Assembly (NCBI GenBank): GCA_038123715.1 | Contig: JAYPAN010000021.1 | Span: 1 to 28,949 of the forward strand | Length of the DNA stretch: 28,949 nt | Direction of reading: 5' to 3' | Source of the DNA: JAYPAN01 sp038123715 | GTDB taxonomy: Bacteria; Pseudomonadota; Alphaproteobacteria; RS24 | In this document: positions 1 through 6,993 of the stretch, piece after piece | Layout of the letters: each line of letters begins with the position of its first letter | Numbering within the stretch: position 1 is the stretch's first letter | Program-made: the position numbers and the translations under genes | Notes under the pieces: model-generated | The model's database searches: none | The model's input: the letters and a program-made list of their open reading frames with translations, nothing else | What the model was told of the DNA's origin: nothing

Positions 1-372
1 GAACTGACCGGCTGAGTCCACCACATAACGGTCATTATTCACATTCAATGAACCGTTCCGTGTGTAAACCTCCTGCGCCGATGTCAGTGACGGTTTCAGG
101 GCAAAAAAGCCCTGGCCGGAAATGGCAAGGTCAAGCGCGTTCAGCGAGGACACAATGTTACCTTGCGTGAACTGCTGCTTAATCCCCTTCAAAATCGTGC
201 CGGAACCAATCGACGAAGATGAGTTCTGCAATGGTGAGGTTGCGAAAATATCGCCAAATTCCGCACGGCTCCGCTTAAAGCCGGTCGTACCAACGTTGGC
301 GATATTGTTCGAGGTGGCCGAAATATCGGCCTGCGAACCATTCAATCCTGTCAGCGCTGTATAAAACGACAT
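1..372 (-). CDS. flgE: Flagellar hook protein FlgE, N-terminal part (cut by window edge)
   Basis: FlgE polymerises into the flagellar hook outside the cell. Only the first 124 codons are present; the gene runs off the left edge. The start ATG is at 370-372. The protein opens MSFYTALTGLNGSQ, followed by SNNIANVGTTGFKRSRAEF, the classic rod/hook N-terminal signature that forms the D0 coiled coil. Further on it has LDLAISGQGFF and the YTRNGSLNVN stretch, both typical of the FlgE/F/G family. It is the last visible gene of the minus-strand order flgB-flgC-flgD-flgE, directly after the hook cap gene flgD (32-base gap). That position and the MSFYTALTGL start favour FlgE over FlgF or FlgG. Total length cannot be judged. 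Confidence 0.93.
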   Translation of the reverse strand, partial: MSFYTALTGLNGSQADISATSNNIANVGTTGFKRSRAEFGDIFATSPLQNSSSSIGSGTILKGIKQQFTQGNIVSSLNALDLAISGQGFFALKPSLTSAQEVYTRNGSLNVNNDRYVVDSAGQF

Positions 373-404
373 TGATTACTCCATCCAAATCAAAAGGCTA
401 AAAT

Positions 405-1091
405 CTATTTTCTGAACCGGCTAATATCGGCGGCGGCAATTTCTCCGTAATCGCGCACGTCAAGCACAACCCCGCGAACCGGGTCAGCCGTGGAAGCGGC
501 CAGCACTTCAGCGAAAACGGAGGACGATACGGATTGCATGCCCTGGCCGCTATCGGCATAGGCTTCAATGCGCAAAGGCGCGTCGCCAGCGGCAATGTCT
601 TCGGGAATATTTTCCCATGAGAAGCCGGTCAAGCCGCGCCCTTGCGGGCCAAGGTCAGCGACATGGACAACTTCGCCATTGGCGTCGGAAAACACGATAT
701 TGGTCGCGGTGGACGCTGCCGGCAAATCAACAATGCCGTGAATGGCGCGATTTTCATCGGGCCGCGCCGTATTGCCCGGCACTAACACCGAGCTGCCCAG
801 CATATTGGTCGCCGTCGCCAAACGGAACTCGGCAATCTGGCCGGAAATATCGTTCAGCGACTGCCCCATTTCGGTAATGCCGGTGACCGTCGAGAACTGT
901 GCCATTTGGGCAATAAACTCGGCATTTTCCATCGGCGCAAAAGGGTCTTGATTTTGCAATTGCGTGGTCATCAATTTCAGGAAATCCGCTTGGCCGAGCG
1001 TATCCTTGCTGGCCGGCTTTTCATCCTGCCGGTTGACCCCGATTTTATCGAGAATGGCGTTCAAAGACTGGTTATTGTCAATGCTTGTCAT
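405..1091 (-). CDS. flgD: Flagellar hook capping protein FlgD
   Basis: FlgD forms the cap at the tip of the growing hook and is needed for FlgE assembly. The 228-residue protein has the FlgD N-terminal signature at about residues 30-75: LGQADFLKLMTTQLQNQDP, then ENAEFIAQMAQFSTVTGI. The C-terminal half is the expected beta-rich Tudor/FnIII-like region, with a FSWENIPEDIAAGDAPLRIEA-type stretch. Length is normal for the family. It lies 23 bases after flgC and before flgE in the same operon. The N terminus is export-signal-like and has no Sec signal, as expected for a substrate of the flagellar type III apparatus. Confidence 0.94.
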   Translation of the reverse strand: MTSIDNNQSLNAILDKIGVNRQDEKPASKDTLGQADFLKLMTTQLQNQDPFAPMENAEFIAQMAQFSTVTGITEMGQSLNDISGQIAEFRLATATNMLGSSVLVPGNTARPDENRAIHGIVDLPAASTATNIVFSDANGEVVHVADLGPQGRGLTGFSWENIPEDIAAGDAPLRIEAYADSGQGMQSVSSSVFAEVLAASTADPVRGVVLDVRDYGEIAAADISRFRK

Positions 1092-1114
1092 GGTTTAATT
1101 CCGATTCCGTTGCT

Positions 1115-1540
1115 CTATTTGCCCATATTGATTGTGCGCATCATCAATGCGCGCATTGTGGTGACGACTTCGATGTTGTTCTGGTATTGCCGGTTGGCAT
1201 CCATCATATCGACCATTTCCTCTTGCGGCTCGACCGCTGCCATATAGACAAAACCATTGCCATCGGCTTTCGGGTGGTCGGGCATGAAAGTGCGCTCCGG
1301 CTCGCGGTTCAGGGTCACAATTTCCTGCGTGTCCATTGTTGACAGGCCGGTTTTTTCAAATTGAGCGGCATATTTCGATTCAAAGACCGGACGGATAGCG
1401 CGAAACGCCTCCTCCGGCGACCCCGCCATGCTGCCGGCATTGGCCAGATTGGTGGCGATTGTGTTCAACCGCACCATTTGTGACGCCATAGCGCGTCCGG
1501 CGACATCAAATATATTGTTGATATTCCCGTTCTTATTCAT
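1115..1540 (-). CDS. flgC: Flagellar proximal rod protein FlgC
   Basis: FlgC is a component of the flagellar rod. The 141-residue protein contains IATNLANAGSMAGSPEEAFRA at about residues 27-47, the FlgB/FlgC N-terminal rod motif. It ends in NRQYQNNIEVVTTMRALMMRTINMGK, the helical C terminus characteristic of FlgC. I chose the ATG at 1538-1540. A GTG one codon upstream (1541-1543) is possible, but the GGGGAG ribosome site is better spaced to the ATG. The ATG overlaps the flgB stop by one base (TGATG), suggesting translational coupling. The fliE gene that often follows flgC is absent here, since flgD follows directly. Confidence 0.94.
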   Translation of the reverse strand: MNKNGNINNIFDVAGRAMASQMVRLNTIATNLANAGSMAGSPEEAFRAIRPVFESKYAAQFEKTGLSTMDTQEIVTLNREPERTFMPDHPKADGNGFVYMAAVEPQEEMVDMMDANRQYQNNIEVVTTMRALMMRTINMGK

Positions 1541-1926
1541 CACTCTCCCCGTATCGCACTGCGGAGGCCGTTAATCCGCGCATTGAGGAAATTGAGGCTG
1601 GTTTGGTAGCGCATCACATTTTCGGAAAACTGCATTTGCTCTATCGCCAGCTCAACCGTATTGCCGTCATAAGACGGGTTAAGCGGCACGCGATATTGCA
1701 TGTCGCGCATACCGACAGGGCGCGCGGCAGGAATATGCTGTTTATTGGTGGTGGTCAGCGGCCCGGTCGGGTCAAGCTTTTCAGCAGCGCGGGCGAAGTC
1801 AAAGTCACGCGCCTTGAAATTAGGCGTCGCGGCATTGGCGATATTGGACGCCAATATATTATTGCGGCGCGAGCGCAGGCCCAATACCGACGCCTGAAAC
1901 CCAAGATGATCAGAAAACCGATCCAT
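1540..1926 (-). CDS. flgB: Flagellar proximal rod protein FlgB
   Basis: FlgB is the most proximal rod component, next to the MS ring. The 128-residue protein is of normal length. It carries RRNNILASNIANAATPNFKARDFDFA at about residues 20-45, the rod-protein N-terminal motif, and ends with QMQFSENVMRYQTSLNFLNARINGLRSAI, the conserved C-terminal helix. It is the first gene of the minus-strand flgBCDE operon. A close match to a sigma-54 promoter lies about 60 bases upstream (1989-2004), so expression probably depends on RpoN, encoded at 15748-17163 in this window. Confidence 0.94.
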   Translation of the reverse strand: MDRFSDHLGFQASVLGLRSRRNNILASNIANAATPNFKARDFDFARAAEKLDPTGPLTTTNKQHIPAARPVGMRDMQYRVPLNPSYDGNTVELAIEQMQFSENVMRYQTSLNFLNARINGLRSAIRGE

Positions 1927-1976
1927 TGTTCAACCCTTCAAAACCGACCGAAATTTTCATGGAAAAACCGGCCCAT

Positions 1977-1992
1977 TGGTCTGGAAATTGCA
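1977..1992 (+). promoter_or_regulatory. Possible weak sigma-54 promoter facing the acidic-protein gene
   Basis: The plus strand reads TGGTCTGGAAATTGCA. GG-N10-GC spacing and TTGCA at -12 are correct, but the CAC after TGG in the -24 box is lost. The predicted start, near 2003, is about 24 bases before the ATG at 2027. It overlaps the better minus-strand site at 1989-2004 through a palindromic TGCA. The match may be chance. Confidence 0.4.
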
Positions 1993-2004
1993 AATTGGAT
2001 GCCA
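1989..2004 (-). promoter_or_regulatory. Sigma-54 promoter for flgBCDE
   Basis: On the minus strand the bases read TGGCATCCAATTTGCA. This gives GG-N10-GC spacing and a near-perfect match to the -24/-12 consensus TGGCAYR-N4-TTGCW. The predicted transcript start, near 1978, lies about 50 bases before the flgB ATG. Its -12 TGCA is shared with a weaker opposing site on the plus strand. Confidence 0.8.
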
Positions 2005-2026
2005 AACGGATGATGGAGACCAAAAA

Positions 2027-2901
2027 ATGAGTATGCGGGATAAAGAAGCCGGTCTGGCGCCAAGGCGCGGCATGGTGCGCCGCCTGTCGCCGGAAATTAC
2101 CGAGCTGCGCGACAAAATTATCGAGCGTTTTGACGGCAAGCCATTAAATGAGATTGCCGAATTTGTGCAAAAAGTGCTGGCGACCGAGCAGAATGAGACG
2201 CGCCGCATTGCCGCTTTGGCTGCACGGGTTGTGATTATCCGCAATCATATCAATAATCTGGCGGGCATTGAACCGGCGGTGAAAAGCAAAGGTCAGAAGA
2301 AAAAGCAAGCCGAAGAGGACGAAGGCAATCCGACAGTGATTGTCGCCCATGGCGGCATGAGCAGCGAAATCCGCCCCGGTATGAAACGTGTTCGCATTAT
2401 TGAAGATGCTGAGGTTTACGGCTTTCAATTCCCCGCCGGCGTTATCGTCGATGTGAAGGAAGAAGATGCGGTGCGTTTGCTTGAGGCCAATAAGGCTGAG
2501 CTGACTGATAAGGACATTACCGGTGACGATGTCGCCGAGGGCGATGTGACGGCGGTTGAAATCCGCGAAAATAAAGACGCTGAAGCGGAAGAGGAAGCAG
2601 AAGCGGAAGCGCAAGAGGAAACGGAAGAAGAAGCGGAAGAGGACGCAGCAACCCAGGATGATGCGACCGAGGATATGGCAGCCGAAGAAGAAGCTGGTGA
2701 GGCAGAAACTGGTGAGGCAGAGGCTGAAGAAGAAAACGCCAATGACGAAACTGGCGAAGAAGCTGNNNNNNNNNNNNNNNNNNNNNNNNNNNNNNNNNNN
2801 NNNNNNNNNNNNNNNNNNNNNNNNNNNNNNNNNNNNNNNNNNNNNNNNNNNNNNNNNNNNNNNNNGCCGAGGACGGGGAAACAGATGAAGCCGAGCAGTA
2901 A
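2027..2901 (+). CDS. Unknown acidic, Glu-rich protein (interrupted by assembly gap)
   Basis: I do not recognise this protein. The start ATG at 2027 has GGAG nine bases upstream (2015-2018). The first ~75 residues are helical and charged (LSPEITELRDKIIERF, then EIAEFVQKVLATEQNETRR). Near residues 120-160 a small domain, VRIIEDAEVYGFQFPAG followed by IVDVKEEDAVRLL, resembles short beta modules seen in some phage structural proteins; that is a weak impression. After residue ~185 it becomes a Glu/Ala tract of EAEEEAEAEAQEETEEE type that runs into the 100-N gap. After the gap, the frame AEDGETDEAEQ-stop (ending 2899-2901) continues the same composition and is the likely C terminus. That requires the true gap length to be 2 modulo 3, so the 100 Ns are not the real length. 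The gene is divergent from flgB and overlaps the lipoprotein gene by 17 bases. Confidence 0.6.
2578..2765 (+). repeat. Purine-rich Glu/Ala low-complexity tract
   Basis: The tract consists of imperfect repeats of GAA/GAG with GCR codons, encoding runs such as EAEAEAQEE and GEAETGEAEAEEE. It sits exactly at the left edge of the N gap. The repetitive nature probably caused the assembly break, and the copy number is unknown. Confidence 0.75.
2766..2865. other. Assembly gap of 100 Ns
   Basis: Exactly 100 Ns, a common placeholder length for gaps of unknown size. It lies inside the Glu-rich coding tract. Reading across it in the given length fuses the acidic protein falsely to the following lipoprotein. 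Confidence 0.99.
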
Positions 2902-3238
2902 AGCTAAACCTGTTATTATACCGGTTTTGCTGACCGGTTTGACACTGGCGGCGTGCGACAGCATGGTGCGGTTTGAATCGCGCAAATATGCCTGCGACAG
3001 GAATGTTCTCGGCCTTGACGGGTTGGAAATACACAATCGGTCGGGCAAATTGACCGGCTTTGTCAATCGCTATGGCAATGCCTATACGGCGACTGTCGAA
3101 AAAGAAAATGGCCGCGTTCAAATCTCAGGTGGCGAGTTGGAAATCGGATTTTCGCCTGAAACCGGCGAGGCCAGCATATTCCGCGACAAAAAATTCATCC
3201 GCGTAAATTGTCCCCTGTCGGAAACCTTTTCCATGTAA
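2885..3238 (+). CDS. Small putative outer-membrane or periplasmic lipoprotein
   Basis: This 117-residue protein starts with a lysine-rich N terminus (MKPSSKAKPV), a hydrophobic segment (IIPVLLTGLTLAAC) and a clear lipobox, LAAC, with the acylated cysteine at about residue 24. It should therefore be exported and lipid-anchored. The mature part is short and beta-rich, with NRYGNAYTATVEKENGRVQISGGE-type strands and two further cysteines, one in KYACDRN and one in RVNCPLS. I know no family for it. The ATG at 2885-2887 overlaps the end of the acidic-protein gene by 17 bases in another frame, so the two are likely co-transcribed. It is convergent with the DUF2802-like gene. Confidence 0.72.
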   Translation: MKPSSKAKPVIIPVLLTGLTLAACDSMVRFESRKYACDRNVLGLDGLEIHNRSGKLTGFVNRYGNAYTATVEKENGRVQISGGELEIGFSPETGEASIFRDKKFIRVNCPLSETFSM

Positions 3239-3247
3239 TCTGGCTGC

Positions 3248-3261
3248 ACGGGCGCGCCCGT
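3248..3261. terminator. Possible terminator hairpin between convergent genes
   Basis: The perfect palindrome ACGGGCGCGCCCGT lies in the 40-base gap between two convergent genes and is followed by CTTATAAC. The stem is GC-rich, but only five pairs remain if a four-base loop forms, and there is no real T-run. It is a weak candidate, usable in either direction. Confidence 0.3.
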
Positions 3262-3278
3262 CTTATAACTCCGGCGTC

Positions 3279-3800
3279 TTATGTCTCTAGCGCCCCATCT
3301 TCCTGGGCAATTTCCTTTTTATCCGAGGGTTGTTTTGGCCCGTGAAAGCGGACAATGGCGTCGGCCTGCTCTGCCGTCAGGCCGGTTTTATCAACAATAT
3401 CAGCGCGTTTTGAACCGGCGCGCGCCATTTCTATGGCCTCCGATATCAATTGCTGCTCGCCGACATTTTCCGATAATTTGGTGGTTTCATCGCGCAGGCT
3501 GCGAATAAGCTCGCTCAGCTGGTTAAATTCCGGCTTAAGCTGGCGCAGCAGCGAATCGGATGTGTCAAATTCGAGTTCCGGCTCTTTCTGCTCAATCAAA
3601 AGCTGCATGGTAGCCAGACGCTTGGCCATTTGTTCATTATGTTTTTTATTTTCAGCAATCAGCCGGTTGGCGGCATTGCGGCTTTGGATGAAGGCGATAA
3701 TCGCACCGACCGCAATCGCTGTCATGACCAGAAGCACAATCAGCGGCAGACCCGATGCCGAGCTGTAAAAATCAATAATGTTACCGGCCGCCTCGGACAT
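3279..3800 (-). CDS. DUF2802-like membrane-anchored coiled-coil protein
   Basis: This 173-residue protein has one membrane segment at about residues 18-38 (LPLIVLLVMTAIAVGAIIAFI). A coiled-coil stretch of roughly 90 residues follows. The C-terminal motif is AIEMARAGSKRADIVDKTGLTAEQADAIVRFHG. That motif resembles DUF2802, whose members often lie in flagellar/chemotaxis clusters of Gammaproteobacteria and whose function is unknown to me. The orientation suggests a short N terminus outside and the helical part in the cytoplasm, but this is inference. It is the last gene of the flgP-to-here minus-strand run, 29 bases after its neighbour, so a flagellar role is likely from context. Confidence 0.6.
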   Translation of the reverse strand: MSEAAGNIIDFYSSASGLPLIVLLVMTAIAVGAIIAFIQSRNAANRLIAENKKHNEQMAKRLATMQLLIEQKEPELEFDTSDSLLRQLKPEFNQLSELIRSLRDETTKLSENVGEQQLISEAIEMARAGSKRADIVDKTGLTAEQADAIVRFHGPKQPSDKKEIAQEDGALET

Positions 3801-3829
3801 ATACTCAAACTCAAACCTTTACTGTTTTA

Positions 3830-4129
3830 TTATGGCGTGTCTTGGCCATCCGATGCAAGGCTCTCATTCAGAGAAGCAACCCATTTGCGACGCGCCTCAT
3901 TTTGCATTTCCAGCCTGGCCAGTCCGGCCATAATTTCCGCCATTTGCTGTTTTTGGTCTGCGGTCAGATTAGCGGCCTGCGACAGCAGCTCCTTATGGCT
4001 CTCAAGAAACCCGTCAATTTCCTGCATGGCCGCCGCATAATCTTGCGGCTTTGACACAAGCACGAAGGCGCGTTCAAGCAATTGCTTGAACGCTGCCAGC
4101 GTCTCATCCAATTTTTGACTCTCCGACAT
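3830..4129 (-). CDS. Small all-helical protein in flagellar operon (possible export chaperone)
   Basis: This 99-residue protein has no signal peptide or membrane segment. It appears fully helical (KLDETLAAFKQLLERAF, EIDGFLESHKELL) and ends in a stretch with EMQNEARRKWVASLNESL. Its size, helicity and place just downstream of flgM recall flagellar export chaperones of the FlgN/FliT type, which bind hook-filament proteins or filament cap protein. I cannot see a decisive motif, so this is only a guess from context. It lies 23 bases after flgM and 29 before the DUF2802-like gene. Confidence 0.55.
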   Translation of the reverse strand: MSESQKLDETLAAFKQLLERAFVLVSKPQDYAAAMQEIDGFLESHKELLSQAANLTADQKQQMAEIMAGLARLEMQNEARRKWVASLNESLASDGQDTP

Positions 4130-4152
4130 ACCTTACGCCTAGCGCGGAAGGA

Positions 4153-4443
4153 TTATGCTTTCAAGTCTCTATAGGCATCCATTAGCGCATCCGATACACG
4201 ATCGAGATCTACAGGATATTCCCCACGCTTAATCGCCTCTTTAATGCCTTTGACGGCCTCGACATCAATCGGCGGCGTTGCAGCCATCTCCTTGATGGCG
4301 GCTTGGCCTGCCGAGGCAGCCATATCGGCCTGCTGAGTGGCATTTTTCGTGCCTTCAACCGGCTCCGGCTTTGGCGATGCGGGTTTCCCCCGCGTTACCT
4401 GAGGGTCAACCCGACTAACAGTGCTCTTTACAGAATCAACCAT
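4153..4443 (-). CDS. flgM: Negative regulator of flagellin synthesis, anti-sigma-28 factor FlgM
   Basis: FlgM binds and inhibits sigma-28 (FliA) until the hook is finished, when it is exported. The 96-residue protein has a disordered, Pro/Ala-rich N-terminal half. The C-terminal FlgM signature, residues ~60-94, is VEAVKGIKEAIKRGEYPVDL followed by RVSDALMDAYRDL. Length is typical. It starts three bases after the flgA stop, the usual flgA-flgM pairing. Its target is encoded at 11926-12642, and a perfect sigma-28 promoter lies at 13944-13970, so the whole switch is visible in this window. Confidence 0.9.
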   Translation of the reverse strand: MVDSVKSTVSRVDPQVTRGKPASPKPEPVEGTKNATQQADMAASAGQAAIKEMAATPPIDVEAVKGIKEAIKRGEYPVDLDRVSDALMDAYRDLKA

Positions 4444-4446
4444 TGT

Positions 4447-5235
4447 CTACTCTCCTACATCTAGCGTTACGACGTGGCGGCGCGAAAATTTAGCATCCGT
4501 TGTCACTTTTTTTCGTGACTGCACAAAAACATCCAAAATCTCGCCACTGGCGCTGTTTTCAACCTTCACCAAATCACCAAATTCGCCATTTTGCAGGGCG
4601 CGCCCTGCAGACATGACGGAAATACCCCGTCCATTATGCTCAATTTGCACCTTTTGTCCCTTTTTTATCAGCCAATCAGGATGAAGATGCCGCGCTTGCA
4701 AAATACGCCCTGCCGACAAAGCATTTTTCAGCCGCCGCCCCATTGCATCCTCAAAACTGGCAAAACTGCCCGGCACGGCATGGCGGGAAACCGGCTGAAG
4801 CGCCAAATGGTCTTTGGTCAGCACCTCATCCTTGGCAACACTGCGCGCCAGAACAACCCGTTCAAGGCTTTGTTTTGTGGGCTTTATCCTGTTTGCACCG
4901 GCAGTTTCCAAAGACCGCAAATCATTACGCACAAATACCTGCCATTCGGTCGGCGCGGAGCAGGCAATTTTGAGTGTCGCCCAATTGCCGAAAGCCTGTG
5001 TGGCGCTCAAATCGCCGCCACAGCGGTAAAACCGCTTTTGCGGGTTGAGTTTCAAGGCAATGGGAACGCCCATGCCGTCCAACGTGGTTTCGACCAGCGC
5101 GATAACATCACTGCCGATAATAAGAGGCGGCATTTCCGGCGCATTTTGCGCGTCGTGGCCGGGCGCAGCAGCCTGCGCGCCCAGCCCCAAGCCGAGCAGC
5201 ACCATAAAACCTGCCGCAAACGCCCTAAAATCCAT
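4447..5235 (-). CDS. flgA: Flagellar P-ring assembly chaperone FlgA
   Basis: FlgA is a periplasmic chaperone for P-ring (FlgI) assembly. I place the start at 5235 (MDFRAFAAGFMVLLGLGLGAQA), which gives a good signal peptide and 262 residues. The longer open frame to 5442 reads into the upstream gene and has no such signal. The C-terminal half is the SAF-like domain: LARSVAKDEVLTKDHLALQPV, then AGRILQARHLHPDWLIKKGQKVQI, and near the end LVKVENSASGEILDVFV. These match conserved FlgA regions. The start overlaps the end of the FimV-like gene by 11 bases, and flgM follows after three bases. Confidence 0.9.
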   Translation of the reverse strand: MDFRAFAAGFMVLLGLGLGAQAAAPGHDAQNAPEMPPLIIGSDVIALVETTLDGMGVPIALKLNPQKRFYRCGGDLSATQAFGNWATLKIACSAPTEWQVFVRNDLRSLETAGANRIKPTKQSLERVVLARSVAKDEVLTKDHLALQPVSRHAVPGSFASFEDAMGRRLKNALSAGRILQARHLHPDWLIKKGQKVQIEHNGRGISVMSAGRALQNGEFGDLVKVENSASGEILDVFVQSRKKVTTDAKFSRRHVVTLDVGE

Positions 5236-5677
5236 GGAAATAAATATCCTTGCTGCGCCCGCCTGTGGTTGGGGCGGATGATTTCTTCCCGACAAACACC
5301 ATATCGCGGATTTCATTGACCGATGGCAGATGCAAAACCTTTCCGGCAAACAGGAAATTGCCATTGCCACGGGCAAAGGCATGCGGGTTTTTATTGACCA
5401 CTGCGAGGCGCAAAACACTTCGGTCAAAGCCCTGACGGCCATAATAGCGGTTCAAAATAATGAACAGTGTCTCGTTTTTCTTGACGCGATGGGTGGTTTT
5501 GAAATCCGGGTCGGCAAGAAAGCGATTGCTGTTATCCGCCTCAATCACCCGACCGCGATGATTATCGTTCAGCACCACAATCGGCTCGGCAGCGACAGCC
5601 GGCACACACATGGCCAAAAGCGCCGCCAAAGGCAGCGACAAAAGCGTTGTTACGGCCAAAAACCTGATTTTTGTCAT
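5225..5677 (-). CDS. Secreted protein with FimV-N/LysM-like domain
   Basis: This 150-residue protein has a Sec signal peptide (FLAVTTLLSLPLAALLAMCVPAVAA). The mature domain at ~60-125 reads THRVKKNETLFIILNRYYG, then VVNKNPHAFARGNGNFLFAG and KVLHLPSVNEI. This resembles the N-terminal periplasmic domain of FimV/HubP-type proteins, which is LysM-related and has an NP-AF-x-x-GN-x-x-L-x-x-G pattern. Family members bind peptidoglycan and, as much larger proteins, organise cell poles in gammaproteobacteria. Here only the domain is present, with no membrane anchor or TPR part. It overlaps the FlgT-like gene by four bases and flgA by eleven, so it is probably made with the flagellar periplasmic rings. 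The role is inferred from position. Confidence 0.68.
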   Translation of the reverse strand: MTKIRFLAVTTLLSLPLAALLAMCVPAVAAEPIVVLNDNHRGRVIEADNSNRFLADPDFKTTHRVKKNETLFIILNRYYGRQGFDRSVLRLAVVNKNPHAFARGNGNFLFAGKVLHLPSVNEIRDMVFVGKKSSAPTTGGRSKDIYFHGF

Positions 5678-6981
5678 CGGCTGGTCTCCATAAAGCGCAC
5701 CTGCATCCCCAGCAAACCATCCAGCTTGCGGGTCGGGTCAAGCGGTTCAACATAGGCGCGCTCAAACTGCACTTCGCGCACCTGCATGGCTGTCCAATTG
5801 CGCTCTTCCAGCGCGATAACGGCAAGCTGGTCGCGGTTTACGCCGTGACGGCTGCCAATTTGGACGAAAAAGCGGTTATCATTCGGGTCTTTTGCCAGCA
5901 TGCCTTTAAGCGGCTGACAGACAAGGGCATCAATGGTTTCTTTGACCATGACCTCCAACCCGCCGCGCAATTGCCGCGTTTGGTCATCGGGGCCGGGGCG
6001 CGACATGGCGTTCAGCCCGTGGAAGAAGCTCTCCACACCGGCCGAGGCGCTGGCATTGAACACACGGCTCATCACCGGTTCAAATGTCGCGCCGGTATAA
6101 ATGTCAAAGCGCACACTCATCGCGACGGCTTCGGTTTCGACAAAGCCATATTTGCGCGATGTGACTTTACGCATCTCAATCGTCGGCACCAGCGCATAAT
6201 CGCTCGGACGAATCCGCGTGCCACTGACCAATGAGGTGTAATCCATCATGTCATCGCGCCCGCGCGCCGACAGCAAGTTCAGCTCCTGATGCATGGCAAG
6301 GCGCAATTCCAACTTTTCATGGCGCTCTATGGTCTGCATCACACTGGCCAGTGCCTTGCGCGCCGCCGGTGTTGCCCAAACCGGCACATCGGGGGCAATT
6401 TCCATCAGCGGTGCAAAGACGGTCAACCGACGCTTATGGTCAAAAGCGCAGAGCTTTTCGGCATCGGGCGCGGCAACGGCGCGAATGGTGATTTCATAAT
6501 GGTCGCCATTTTCGCCTTCCGACAATATCATGTAATCGACAATATCGGAGGCGGGTTGCACAAGAACTTGTTCGTTCAGCGCGGTTTGCAAATCAATCAT
6601 GGAAAAGCCGTCAACCCGCGCAGCACTCTTAATGGCGGCATAATACAGCGCTTCGGACAGGGCGCGGCGGCGGGCAATCGCCTTGTCGCGCCCCGGCATC
6701 ATAATGGCGCGACCGGTGGCCTCGACAATCTCAACGCCCGTGCGTGCCGGACGGGCGGCTGGCGCACCGGCGGCGGCGGCCTGCTCATAAGGTAAATTGA
6801 CCGGAACGGCGCGAAAATCAGGCATTGCTTGGGCGGCTTCGCCCTGCCCGACATCAGCTTTATAGCTCGGCATATCCCCCAAGGGAGACTGACCGGGCTT
6901 TTGCGCCTGCGCCAAAGCTGCCCCGTTAAAGGGCAGCAGCATCAATGCCAGAAGGGCAAAGCGGGGGAAGGCGCGGTGCAT
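5674..6981 (-). CDS. flgT: FlgT-like flagellar H-ring protein
   Basis: This is a 435-residue protein with a signal peptide (FALLALMLLPFNGAALAQA). At ~80-175 it shows the FlgT N-terminal domain pattern: VEIVEATGRAIM, then AIARRRALSEALYYAAIKSAARVDGF, then VDYMILSEGENGDHYEITIRA. The middle part (KRRLTVFAPLMEI, then SVMQTIERHEKLELRLAM) resembles the TolB-like FlgT middle domain. The end (FFVQIGSRHGVNRDQLAVI) fits the FlgT C-terminal domain. In Vibrio, FlgT builds the H ring around the LP ring of the basal body. It lies 12 bases after flgP, which supports the call. It is somewhat longer than Vibrio FlgT, and sequence similarity by eye is moderate. Confidence 0.75.
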   Translation of the reverse strand: MHRAFPRFALLALMLLPFNGAALAQAQKPGQSPLGDMPSYKADVGQGEAAQAMPDFRAVPVNLPYEQAAAAGAPAARPARTGVEIVEATGRAIMMPGRDKAIARRRALSEALYYAAIKSAARVDGFSMIDLQTALNEQVLVQPASDIVDYMILSEGENGDHYEITIRAVAAPDAEKLCAFDHKRRLTVFAPLMEIAPDVPVWATPAARKALASVMQTIERHEKLELRLAMHQELNLLSARGRDDMMDYTSLVSGTRIRPSDYALVPTIEMRKVTSRKYGFVETEAVAMSVRFDIYTGATFEPVMSRVFNASASAGVESFFHGLNAMSRPGPDDQTRQLRGGLEVMVKETIDALVCQPLKGMLAKDPNDNRFFVQIGSRHGVNRDQLAVIALEERNWTAMQVREVQFERAYVEPLDPTRKLDGLLGMQVRFMETSR

Positions 6982-6993
6982 GGCTGGTCTGCC

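Noticed and set aside
2144..3121. 325-residue minus-strand ORF spanning the Ns
   Set aside because: It is antisense to the Glu-rich tract, giving Phe-rich low-complexity sequence, and is kept open by the Ns.
1976..3238. One 420-residue ORF across the N gap
   Set aside because: It joins the acidic protein to a lipoprotein in another frame only because 100 Ns were inserted; the acidic C terminus ends at 2901 and the lipoprotein has its own start and signal.
5236..5442. Upstream extension of the flgA frame
   Set aside because: It lies inside the FimV-like gene; the signal peptide begins at the 5235 start.
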